NCBI GenBank assembly: GCA_002724975.1
Contig: PBQF01000032.1
Span: 1 to 12,745, forward strand
From: Parcubacteria group bacterium
GTDB lineage: Bacteria > Patescibacteriota > Minisyncoccia > Phycocordibacterales > GCA-002724975
DNA length: 12,745 nt
Direction: 5' to 3'
The translations under genes were made by a program, and so were the position numbers. Positions 7,249 to 12,605 of this stretch are shown here, piece after piece; within the stretch, counting starts at the first letter, position 1, and each line of letters begins with the position of its first letter. Under the pieces are notes generated by a model. The model did not search any database. It was not told where the DNA came from and was given only the letters and a program-made list of their open reading frames with translations.

Positions 7249-8667
7249 ATGAGCGAAGCTACAGAAATAATTGGCTTAATACCATACCCGACTAAGTTGG
7301 ATATTGAGCTTGTTGAAAAAGCTTGTGATTTTGCCCAAAAAGCCCACGAGGGACAAAAAAGATATTCTGGGGATGACTTCTTTTCCCATGTCTTTGAAAC
7401 GGCAAAAAATATTGCTTTTTATAAAATGGGGAGCACTGCCATAGCTGCCGGCCTTTTACACGATTCAATTGAGGATGGATGTGCAACAAAGGAAGAAATA
7501 AGGGAAGAATTCGGGGAAGAAATTCTATTTTTAATAGAAGGAGTAACTAAACTAGGGACTTTAAAATACAAAGGGGTTAAAAGACATGTTGAGAGCTTAC
7601 GAAGGTTCTTCTTGGCAACTTCAGAAGACATAAGAGTTATTGTTATCAAACTTACTGACCGACTTCATAATATGCAGACTTTGGAGTATATACCAGAAGA
7701 AAAACAAGAAAGAATAGCACAAGAAACCCTTGAAATTTATGCTCCATTAGCTTATAGGCTTGGGATGAGCAAGTTGAGTAGGGAGCTTGAAGACTTAGCT
7801 TTTAAATTTATCGAACCAGAGGAATATGAGAAAGTAATCAAAATAATCAAAGAAAGAAAAAAGTCTGATATTGAATACTTAGAAAAAACAACCAAATCCC
7901 TGAAAAAAGCTATGGCTAAAGAAGAAATAAGGGTTATCAATACCCACCACAGGGTAAAGGGTATTAAAAGCCTTCATAAAAAACTTCAAAGAAAAGATAT
8001 TGAGGATTCAATTCATGATATTTTAGCACTCCGAGTAATAGTGCCAACTATTGATGATTGTTATAAAACTCTTGGAATTATTCACGGTTCATGGAGACCA
8101 GTACCAGGAAGAATAAAAGATTTCATTGCTTTACCTAAAGCAAATGGGTATAGAAGTTTGCATACTACGGTTTTTACTGGTGATGGTGGAATTGCTGAAA
8201 TACAGATTAGAACTGAAAAAATGCACCAGGAGGCAGAGTATGGAGTAGCGGCACACGCAAAATATAAAGGGAAAGGCAAAGATGATATGCCAAAAGTAGT
8301 AAAAGATATAAACGATTACCAAAAAGATACCACTGATGAAAAAAATTTCATTAAGGATATAAAGCAAGATTTTTTGGGAGAAAGAATTTTTGTCTTGACG
8401 CCAAACGGAGATGTTATTGACTTGCCTGAAGGTTCTGGTCCAATCGATTTTGCTTACGCTGTACACTCCGACATTGGAAACTATATCTCTGGCGTCAAAG
8501 TAAATGGGAAGATGGGCTCTCTGGAGAAAAATCTAAAAAGTGGGGACATTGTCGAAGTTATGACTAAAAAAACTTTAAGTCCTACTCCAAAATGGCTAAA
8601 ACTTATAAAAACAAACGTCGCTAAGCGACACATCAAGGGAATTCTTGATAATGCCGAGAGAAAATAG
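7249..8667 (+). CDS. rel: Bifunctional (p)ppGpp synthetase/hydrolase, Rel/SpoT family, lacking C-terminal ACT region
   Basis: This 472-residue enzyme makes and degrades the stringent-response alarmone. In the hydrolase HD domain the key residues are present: Arg38, His47, His71-Asp72 (LLHDSIEDG), and Asp137 and Asn141 in LTDRLHNM. The synthetase domain has RVKGIKSLHKK, the GRIKDFIALPKANGYRSLHTTV stretch and EIQIRT. The RxKD form at 288-291 (RIKD) is the version found in bifunctional enzymes rather than the ExDD of RelA-only synthetases. A TGS domain spans about 376-437 (ERIFVLTPNGDVIDLP). The protein then ends soon after the start of the helical region, so the zinc-finger and ACT/RRM parts of full-length Rel (over 700 residues) are absent. 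The stop codon lies inside a palindromic hairpin shared with parB. Confidence 0.95.
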   Translation: MSEATEIIGLIPYPTKLDIELVEKACDFAQKAHEGQKRYSGDDFFSHVFETAKNIAFYKMGSTAIAAGLLHDSIEDGCATKEEIREEFGEEILFLIEGVTKLGTLKYKGVKRHVESLRRFFLATSEDIRVIVIKLTDRLHNMQTLEYIPEEKQERIAQETLEIYAPLAYRLGMSKLSRELEDLAFKFIEPEEYEKVIKIIKERKKSDIEYLEKTTKSLKKAMAKEEIRVINTHHRVKGIKSLHKKLQRKDIEDSIHDILALRVIVPTIDDCYKTLGIIHGSWRPVPGRIKDFIALPKANGYRSLHTTVFTGDGGIAEIQIRTEKMHQEAEYGVAAHAKYKGKGKDDMPKVVKDINDYQKDTTDEKNFIKDIKQDFLGERIFVLTPNGDVIDLPEGSGPIDFAYAVHSDIGNYISGVKVNGKMGSLEKNLKSGDIVEVMTKKTLSPTPKWLKLIKTNVAKRHIKGILDNAERK

Positions 8668-8704
8668 TACATACCATGATACGTACCATAGTATATACTA
8701 TTTT
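8661..8704. terminator. Shared 44-bp palindromic hairpin between convergent rel and parB
   Basis: Positions 8661-8704 form a nearly perfect palindrome centred at 8682/8683, with outer arms AAAATAGTA and TACTATTTT. Three of 22 base pairs are imperfect. On the plus strand all three are C-A mismatches; on the minus strand all three become G-U wobbles, so the RNA from parB folds without a mismatch. A TTTTC run follows the stem on the minus strand and a TTTT run on the plus strand. The rel stop codon (8665-8667) lies within the stem. A bidirectional terminator fits the convergent layout, but the stem is AT-rich and long for one. Confidence 0.6.
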
Positions 8705-8713
8705 AAAAATTCC

Positions 8714-9907
8714 TTAAATTGTAAAATCACTGACAGAATGGGGTTTATTTCCCTCATCTTCCGGTTGCTTGCCAGAGCTATATTCGTCAGAATTATCAGA
8801 AGCTTTTGATGATTCGTCTAAATAAGAAGGAGTTGAAATATCTAAATTATGGCTTAAATTAAGGCTATTTATGGCTTCGTCTATTTTGTCTTCGTTGGCT
8901 TCGTCTTTTGATTCCCTCTCCTCTTTTTCGTCTTTTTCTTCATTATTATTGTTAGAATTTTCATTGTTGTCATCATTCTTTACTTCTGCAAGATTATTCA
9001 AAAATTCACTATCATCCTCGTTGACTTTGTTGTGACCTTGACTTGAGTTTCCAATTTCATCCAAGTCTGTCAAAGAAATTTTTTCACTCTGCAAAAGATT
9101 AAGTATTTTTCTCAAATCTTCATTTGAGAAAAAATCTATCATGACCTTTCCCCCAACCGGCCTTTTTTCAATAAAAACACGGGTTCCGAGCGATTCGGCT
9201 AACTGGTCTTCCATTTCAACAAGCTCTGGATCAAAAGTTCTTGATTGCTTTCTAACTTTGTCATAAGCAATCCTTCTAGCAATGGCTTCCGATTCCCTGA
9301 CAGTTAGTTTTTTGTACATAACCTCTTTGAAAAGAGTTACTTGCTCCTGTGGTTTGTCTTTGAGCATTAAGATAGGTCTAGCATGACCTTCTGAAATCTT
9401 GCCAGATGAAAGTGCCCCAAGGACATCATCGGGTAAAGCTAAAATTCTTATAGTGTTAGAAACAAATTCCCTGCTTTTACCAACCTTCTTGGCAATTTCA
9501 GAATGTTTGAAGCCAAATTCTTCTGCCAATTGATGAAAGGCCCTTGCTCTTTCAACCGGATTAAGGTCTTCTCTTTGAAGGTTTTCAATTATAGCCAGTT
9601 CAAGTTTAATCTTATTGTCTTCTTCCCCACTTCGAATAATAACTGGAATTTGAACCAAGCCAGCAATTCGACTTGCCCTCAGTCTTCTTTCTCCGGAAAT
9701 AAGTTCGTAAGTTGTGAGGAGTCCTCCGTCTTCTTTTTCTTCTTCTTGTCTTGTAACAACTAAAGGTTGTAGAAGTCCATACATTTTTATAGACTCTGCT
9801 AAATCATTTAATTTACTCTCGTCAAAATCTCTCCTTGGCTGATACGGATTAGGCCGAACCTTATCTACTTCAACCCAAAAGATTGAATTATTCTGTATAT
9901 ACGACAT
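8714..9907 (-). CDS. parB: Chromosome-partitioning protein ParB with long acidic tail
   Basis: The 397-residue product has the ParB/Spo0J CTP-dependent clamp signature. The N-terminal domain carries GLLQPLV (44-50), GERRLRAS (72-79) and ENLQRED (108-114), the three CTP-binding motifs. The helix-turn-helix HSEIAKKVGKSREFVSNTIRIL (135-156) binds parS. A C-terminal dimerisation region ends near residue 283. After that come about 110 residues rich in Asn, Asp, Glu and Ser (for example DDNNENSNNNNEEKDEKEE), a low-complexity acidic tail not normally present. Segregation by sliding clamps on the nucleoid is the known family role. No parA and no parS-like TGTTTCACGTGAAACA site were found in the window. 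The gene is divergent from tRNA-Leu/miaA. The Shine-Dalgarno match is weak (GAGTGAGAA). Confidence 0.93.
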   Translation of the reverse strand: MSYIQNNSIFWVEVDKVRPNPYQPRRDFDESKLNDLAESIKMYGLLQPLVVTRQEEEKEDGGLLTTYELISGERRLRASRIAGLVQIPVIIRSGEEDNKIKLELAIIENLQREDLNPVERARAFHQLAEEFGFKHSEIAKKVGKSREFVSNTIRILALPDDVLGALSSGKISEGHARPILMLKDKPQEQVTLFKEVMYKKLTVRESEAIARRIAYDKVRKQSRTFDPELVEMEDQLAESLGTRVFIEKRPVGGKVMIDFFSNEDLRKILNLLQSEKISLTDLDEIGNSSQGHNKVNEDDSEFLNNLAEVKNDDNNENSNNNNEEKDEKEERESKDEANEDKIDEAINSLNLSHNLDISTPSYLDESSKASDNSDEYSSGKQPEDEGNKPHSVSDFTI

Positions 9908-9939
9908 TTCTCACTCAAAATTATTCTTTTATTAAGGCT

Positions 9940-9971
9940 AATTTTAACACAATTTATTCCTTGTTAAAATT
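9940..9971. promoter_or_regulatory. 10-bp inverted repeat, operator-like, in the parB/tRNA-Leu divergent region
   Basis: AATTTTAACA (9940-9949) and TGTTAAAATT (9962-9971) are perfect inverted arms separated by 12 bp. The right arm touches the proposed -35 of the tRNA-Leu promoter. The symmetry fits a dimeric regulator site, but the arms are AT-rich and no partner is known. Confidence 0.4.
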
Positions 9972-9998
9972 GATTTTTTAAAGCTTTTCAAATAAACT
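9970..9998 (+). promoter_or_regulatory. Probable promoter of tRNA-Leu and miaA
   Basis: TTGATT (9970-9975) and TAAACT (9993-9998) are spaced by 17 bp, each matching 4 of 6 consensus bases. The expected start near 10005 is a few bases before the tRNA 5' end at 10008, a sensible position for a tRNA promoter. It would also serve miaA, which begins 7 bp after the tRNA. Confidence 0.45.
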
Positions 9999-10007
9999 TC
10001 GGAGTGA

Positions 10008-10089
10008 GCCGCGGTGGCGGAATTGGCAGACGCGCACGACTCAAAATCGTGTACCTTCGGGTGTGTGGGTTCAACTCCCACCCGCGGCA
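10008..10089 (+). tRNA. tRNA-Leu (anticodon CAA)
   Basis: The 82-nt cloverleaf has acceptor GCCGCGG pairing with CCGCGGC and discriminator A. The D arm begins GCGGAATTGGCAGACGC. The anticodon stem CACGA/TCGTG encloses CTCAAAA, giving anticodon CAA for UUG codons. There is a long class II variable arm (TACCTTCGGGTGT region), and the T arm is GTGGG-TTCAACT-CCCAC. No CCA is encoded. The anticodon loop has A36, A37 and A38, the recognition triplet for MiaA, whose gene follows 7 bp downstream. Confidence 0.96.
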
Positions 10090-10096
10090 CAATAGT

Positions 10097-10987
10097 ATGT
10101 CTAAGAAAATTTTGATTATTTTAGGACCAACTACCTCAGGTAAAAGTGATTTAGCTGTGAAAATTGCTAAAGAATTTAACGGTGAAATAATTTCTGCGGA
10201 TTCAAGGCAAGTCTATAAAGGGCTTGATATTGGAACAGGAAAAATCACAAAAGACGAAATGGAAAATGTACCACATTATCTTTTAGACGCAGTAAGGCCA
10301 AGCGAGAAATTTGATGTAATTCAATTCAAAAAATTAGCAGAAGAAAAGGTTAATGAAATTTTAGAGAGAGAAAAACTACCTATTGTCGTTGGTGGAACTG
10401 GTTTTTACATTCAATCAATTGTTGATGGTTTGGTCTTGCCTGAAGTTCCTCCAGATGAAGAACTACGGACGAAATTAGAGGGGAAATCTGCAGAAGAACT
10501 ATATAAAGAGCTCCAGAAATTAGACCCAAACAGAAGTCTTTCTATTCAGTCCGATAATAAAAGGCGACTTATTAGGGCAGTTGAAATAGTAAAAACTTTG
10601 GGGAAAGTTCCCGATTTAGAGAAAAAACCAAAATACGAAACTTTACAAATAGGTTTGAATTTAGACGACGGGGAGTTAAAAGAAAGAATAAAAAACCGTC
10701 TACTTGAAAGAATGGAAAAAGGGATGATTGAGGAAGTAGAAAAATTAAATAAGGAAGGACTCAGTTTTGAAAGAATGATTAACCTTGGGCTTGAATATAA
10801 ATATTTGGCTTACTTTCTAAAAGGTGAGATGGACAAAAAAGAAATGATAGAAAAGTTAAATATAGCTATTCGACAGTATGCCAAAAGACAGAAAACTTGG
10901 TTCAAGAGAGATGAAAGAATTAAATGGTTTAGGCCAGAAGAGAATAAGAGAATACTTGAATTAATTCAAGTATTTTTAAATTCTTAA
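10097..10987 (+). CDS. miaA: tRNA dimethylallyltransferase (A37 prenylation)
   Basis: The 296-residue enzyme transfers a dimethylallyl group to N6 of A37 in tRNAs that read UNN codons. The P-loop GPTTSGKS is at 10-17, the catalytic region SADSRQVY at 33-40 with Asp35, then GTGK, GGTGFYIQSIVDGL, SDNKRRLIRAVEI and a C-terminal RQYAKRQKTWFKRD segment, all standard for MiaA. The frame stays open upstream to 10004, but that part is the tRNA-Leu gene read as protein, so ATG 10097 is chosen. No Shine-Dalgarno site precedes it. The gene probably shares a transcript with tRNA-Leu(CAA), itself a predicted substrate. The last codons lie in a perfect 24-bp palindrome. Confidence 0.97.
   Translation: MSKKILIILGPTTSGKSDLAVKIAKEFNGEIISADSRQVYKGLDIGTGKITKDEMENVPHYLLDAVRPSEKFDVIQFKKLAEEKVNEILEREKLPIVVGGTGFYIQSIVDGLVLPEVPPDEELRTKLEGKSAEELYKELQKLDPNRSLSIQSDNKRRLIRAVEIVKTLGKVPDLEKKPKYETLQIGLNLDDGELKERIKNRLLERMEKGMIEEVEKLNKEGLSFERMINLGLEYKYLAYFLKGEMDKKEMIEKLNIAIRQYAKRQKTWFKRDERIKWFRPEENKRILELIQVFLNS
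10951..10977 (+). terminator. Palindrome and T-run inside the 3' end of miaA
   Basis: Positions 10951-10974 are a perfect 24-bp palindrome (half-site AATACTTGAATT), followed by a T run to 10977. The stop codon TAA is at 10985-10987, so the hairpin lies wholly within the coding sequence. It is AT-rich, so terminator strength is uncertain. If used, RNA would end close to or before the stop codon. Confidence 0.4.
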
Positions 10988-11093
10988 GAACTCAAAAATA
11001 GATTTTACTTACCCAAGTCACCAACTTCATATTCTTCTCCCTTATACAATACCTACATTTACCTAATTATATTTCTTGTGACATTGTTAGATG

Positions 11094-11164
11094 CGGGCGA
11101 TGAGGGAATTGAACCCCCGATTACGGTTTTGGAGACCGTTGTTATACCACTTAACTAATCGCCC
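11094..11164 (-). tRNA. tRNA-Trp (anticodon CCA)
   Basis: The minus strand gives a 71-nt cloverleaf. Acceptor GGGCGAT pairs with ATCGCCC, and the discriminator is G. The D arm is GTTAAGTGGTATAAC. The anticodon stem ACGGT/ACCGT encloses CTCCAAA, giving anticodon CCA. The T arm is GGGGG-TTCAATT-CCCTC with one G-U pair. No CCA end is encoded. It lies 44 bp after rpmG on the same strand. A CCA anticodon with no sign of UGA reading agrees with the ordinary genetic code. Confidence 0.96.
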
Positions 11165-11208
11165 AAGTAAATCTATATTATCAGATTCCTTAATAAAAAT
11201 AACCCCTT

Positions 11209-11457
11209 TTATTTAGGGCTATTTTCTTTCTTTTGAGTTTTTGGTTTTTCTTTCGCTGCTTTAACTTTCTTTTTTGGAGCTGACTTTTTAAGCTTTACCA
11301 GCTTCTTCACTTCTTCAAACCAAGCATGCTTTTTAAGTTTCCGACTATATTTCTTGTATTTCAACTTTCTCTCAACAAGCTTTTTGTTCTTGCGAGTATG
11401 GTAGACCTCTCCCGTCTCCTTGTTTTGCAGATAAACTAAATTCTTTTGTGAAGCCAT
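11209..11457 (-). CDS. rpmG: Ribosomal protein bL33, cysteine-free, with basic tail
   Basis: The 82-residue product aligns by eye with bL33, a small protein of the large ribosomal subunit near the E site. The GEVYHTRKNKKLVERKLKYKKYSRKLKKHAWFEE stretch parallels the bL33 pattern of GHFYTTTKNKR...KLELKKFDP...H. It has no cysteine, so it is of the zinc-independent type. Family members are about 50-55 residues; here about 28 extra residues rich in Lys, Ala and Pro form a C-terminal tail likely to contact rRNA. tRNA-Trp follows on the same strand, recalling the rpmG/tRNA-Trp/secE/nusG grouping of many bacteria, although secE and nusG are not here. No Shine-Dalgarno site precedes the ATG; a proposed start site would leave a leader of about 17 nt. 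Confidence 0.82.
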   Translation of the reverse strand: MASQKNLVYLQNKETGEVYHTRKNKKLVERKLKYKKYSRKLKKHAWFEEVKKLVKLKKSAPKKKVKAAKEKPKTQKKENSPK

Positions 11458-11474
11458 AACGCAACAATTAACAT

Positions 11475-11509
11475 CTGTAGAGAATACTACAGCCCTTTTT
11501 TAAAAGCAA
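11475..11509 (-). promoter_or_regulatory. Possible rpmG promoter with dyad around the -10
   Basis: On the minus strand TTGCTT (11504-11509) and TATTCT (11481-11486) are 17 bp apart. The -10 hexamer is flanked exactly by inverted arms CTGTAG (11475-11480) and CTACAG (11487-11492). The hexamer matches are modest (3 and 4 of 6). Confidence 0.35.
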
Positions 11510-11522
11510 ACTGGGAGAAATT

Positions 11523-11762
11523 TTACGCTTTGGAAAGAGTTGAACCTTCTTTCGCTTTCTGTGAAAGCTTAACAGCTATTTCGTCACCCTTCTTTCCTCC
11601 GCTAACTTCTGCATGATCAATCTGCATTGAAGAAATCGTTTCTTCAAATTCATCGTCCCCGCGAGAAACCTTAACTGTATCTCCCACATTTAAAGGCCCT
11701 TCAAGTTTAATGACAGCTACCCCTAGTTTGTCGTACCAATGTGTAACCTTGCCTATTACCAT
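11523..11762 (-). CDS. Stand-alone EF-Tu domain-2-like (translation factor beta-barrel) protein
   Basis: The 79-residue product reads MVIGKVTHWYDKLGVAVIKLEGPLNVGDTVKV, followed by SSMQIDHAEVSGGKKGDEIAVKL. This is the pattern of the translation-factor domain 2 beta barrel (the domain after the GTPase in EF-Tu and IF2), found alone as a small protein in many CPR genomes and at the end of some U32 peptidase-associated proteins. No GTPase domain is attached. The role of the free barrel is unknown to me. ATG 11762 is chosen because the family motif starts there, and TAAAAT (11771-11776) sits 8 nt upstream. A TTG at 11792 would add ten residues; an AGAGGT lies only 2 nt before it, too close for an ordinary ribosome site. 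Confidence 0.75.
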   Translation of the reverse strand: MVIGKVTHWYDKLGVAVIKLEGPLNVGDTVKVSRGDDEFEETISSMQIDHAEVSGGKKGDEIAVKLSQKAKEGSTLSKA

Positions 11763-11792
11763 AGATATAGATTTTAAATTAGGTCGACCCAA

Positions 11793-11868
11793 TTACCTCT
11801 TAGCAGGTAAATACTATAGATTTGAATTCGCGAAGCGAACACACTCTAATTGTAAATAACATTTACAA
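11793..11868. other. Intergenic stretch with three small inverted repeats
   Basis: Three hairpin-capable sequences lie in a row. TTACCT-cttagc-AGGTAA is at 11793-11810. TTCGC-gaa-GCGAA starts at about 11826. TTGTAAAT-aac-ATTTACAA is at 11850-11868. The last abuts the T tract of the next terminator. No coding sequence is supported here. Confidence 0.5.
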
Positions 11869-11909
11869 AAAAAGAAAGCCGCCCGGGAATCTGAAGATTC
11901 CCAGGCGGC
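11867..11909 (-). terminator. Rho-independent terminator of the orphan minus-strand gene
   Basis: Stem arms 11878-11891 and 11896-11909 (GCCGCC.GGGAATC with GATTCCC.GGCGGC) enclose the tetraloop at 11892-11895. The single mismatch (11884/11903) is C-A on the plus strand but G-U on the minus strand. Reading the minus strand, a T-rich tract (11877 down to 11867) follows at once. This is a textbook terminator for the gene ending at 11966. Confidence 0.88.
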
Positions 11910-11965
11910 GGTTGTGCCTAGCCGATGGTTGTTACGACAAGGTGGGATTTGGACAGAAGATTCTT

Positions 11966-12322
11966 CTAGAGTCTGCGTTTCGAGTCGGACTGGGGATGGA
12001 TCCAGCCCTCACAGCTCAAGGTGTTGAAGTACCCCTCGAGGTACTGTGACCCTCCCAAATTGCTGTGCGGATCGTAGAGGTCAAGCAACAAATCGTTGCC
12101 TCTTTCATCCTGAATCTTAATGCCGTTAACCAATACTTTGATTGTCACTCTGGCAATTTGGTCCGTAATTTTCTTGAATTCTTTTAACCAAAAACCCTGT
12201 CGGTAGGGCTCGGACGTTATAACGAAAGAAACTCCCCTTTTCTCACCGCGAAATCGGAGAGCGTTGATGAGCTCCTCCCACGACGGGCCTGCGGTAATCC
12301 GACGCAGATGCTTTATAATCAT
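11966..12322 (-). CDS. Orphan hypothetical protein, GC-richer than its neighbours
   Basis: I do not recognise this 118-residue protein. It begins MIIKHLRRITAGPSWEELI and contains RGEKRGVSFVITSEPYR, WLKEFKKITDQIARVTIKV, QDERGNDLLLDLYDP and a tail ending QSDSKRRL. It appears soluble, mixed alpha/beta, without a signal peptide or membrane segment. The start at ATG 12322 is chosen because GAGG (12328-12331) sits 5 nt before it, the only convincing Shine-Dalgarno site in the window; another ATG at 12337 would add five residues without one. Sampled lines are about 45-55% GC, well above the core genes. The gene has its own strong promoter and terminator and so forms a single-gene unit. That the product is made is an inference from these signals. 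Confidence 0.65.
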   Translation of the reverse strand: MIIKHLRRITAGPSWEELINALRFRGEKRGVSFVITSEPYRQGFWLKEFKKITDQIARVTIKVLVNGIKIQDERGNDLLLDLYDPHSNLGGSQYLEGYFNTLSCEGWIHPQSDSKRRL

Positions 12323-12327
12323 AACAA

Positions 12328-12331
12328 CCTC
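12328..12331 (-). promoter_or_regulatory. Shine-Dalgarno site setting the start of the orphan gene
   Basis: GAGG on the minus strand is 5 nt from ATG 12322 and lies between it and the alternative ATG at 12337. It therefore favours the inner start. Most other genes in the window lack such a site. Confidence 0.6.
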
Positions 12332-12407
12332 ATTCATTTTGTGAAGAACTTGTTTCCTTAAGAAGAGGGAGGAAACTAGGCCCCGTTGCTCCGAGGAGCG
12401 TTCGAGT

Positions 12408-12436
12408 ATATTAGGTTAAATATGGCTTAATGTCAA
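12408..12436 (-). promoter_or_regulatory. Promoter of the orphan gene
   Basis: On the minus strand a perfect TTGACA (12431-12436) is followed after 17 bp by TAATAT (12408-12413). The start site is expected near 12401, giving a leader of about 79 nt. The leader contains a GCTCC/GGAGC hairpin (12388-12399) and an inverted repeat GTTTCCT/AGGAAAC (12352-12358 and 12370-12376). Confidence 0.65.
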
Positions 12437-12460
12437 TGAAATATTGGATTGGCAAAGCTG

Positions 12461-12540
12461 AAATAAAAAAAAACCGACCGCTGATCCTTATATATTTAGT
12501 GTGTGAGTAGCACTAAATATATAAGGATCAGACAGGTCGG
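12461..12540 (-). terminator. Long hairpin terminator with T tract
   Basis: A perfect 21-bp stem (12481-12501 with 12511-12531, arm beginning CTGATCCTTATAT) closes a 9-nt loop. Outside a small asymmetric internal loop, CCGACC (12474-12479) pairs with GGTCGG (12535-12540). On the minus strand the stem is followed by nine T residues, an A and three more T (12473 down to 12461). The position of the T tract fixes the direction as minus. Confidence 0.85.
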
Positions 12541-12555
12541 GGGACAACTCACGAA

Positions 12556-12595
12556 CAAAACAAAACAAAACAAAACAAAACAAAACAAAACAAAT
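12556..12595 (+). repeat. Pentanucleotide tandem repeat (CAAAA)7 plus CAAAT
   Basis: Seven perfect CAAAA units occupy 12556-12590, followed by the variant CAAAT. Read on the minus strand this is (TTTTG)n, beginning a few bases after the proposed start site of the small RNA. Such short tracts can change length by replication slippage. Confidence 0.95.
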
Positions 12596-12605
12596 AACTA
12601 TCTAA

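Larger units (their letters stand above)
12461..12599 (-). ncRNA. Candidate structured small RNA, about 135-140 nt
   Basis: A minus-strand promoter (12606-12634) and a strong terminator (12461-12540) bracket a stretch with no credible reading frame. The predicted RNA starts near 12599 and holds, in order, a (UUUUG)7 tract (12590 down to 12556), a linker containing GUGAGU (12547-12552), and a 21-bp hairpin. The hairpin loop contains ACUCAC (12503-12508), complementary to the linker over 6 nt, which would make a pseudoknot. Nothing here matches an RNA family I know (not tmRNA, 6S, SRP RNA or RNase P). The alternative is that this is only an intergenic terminator with a repeat upstream. Confidence 0.45.

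Noticed and set aside
8131..8466. Minus-strand open frame of 111 codons opposite rel
   Set aside because: It lies entirely opposite conserved Rel synthetase and TGS sequence and has no independent signal.
9908..10007. parS site near parB
   Set aside because: The dyad at 9940-9971 does not match the TGTTTCACGTGAAACA consensus in sequence or spacing.
10004..10096. Upstream extension of miaA by 31 codons
   Set aside because: The extra codons are the tRNA-Leu gene; the MiaA family begins at the ATG at 10097 just before the P-loop.
11822..12049. Plus-strand open frame of 75 codons
   Set aside because: It runs through the terminator hairpin and opposite the end of the orphan gene, with no ribosome site or promoter.
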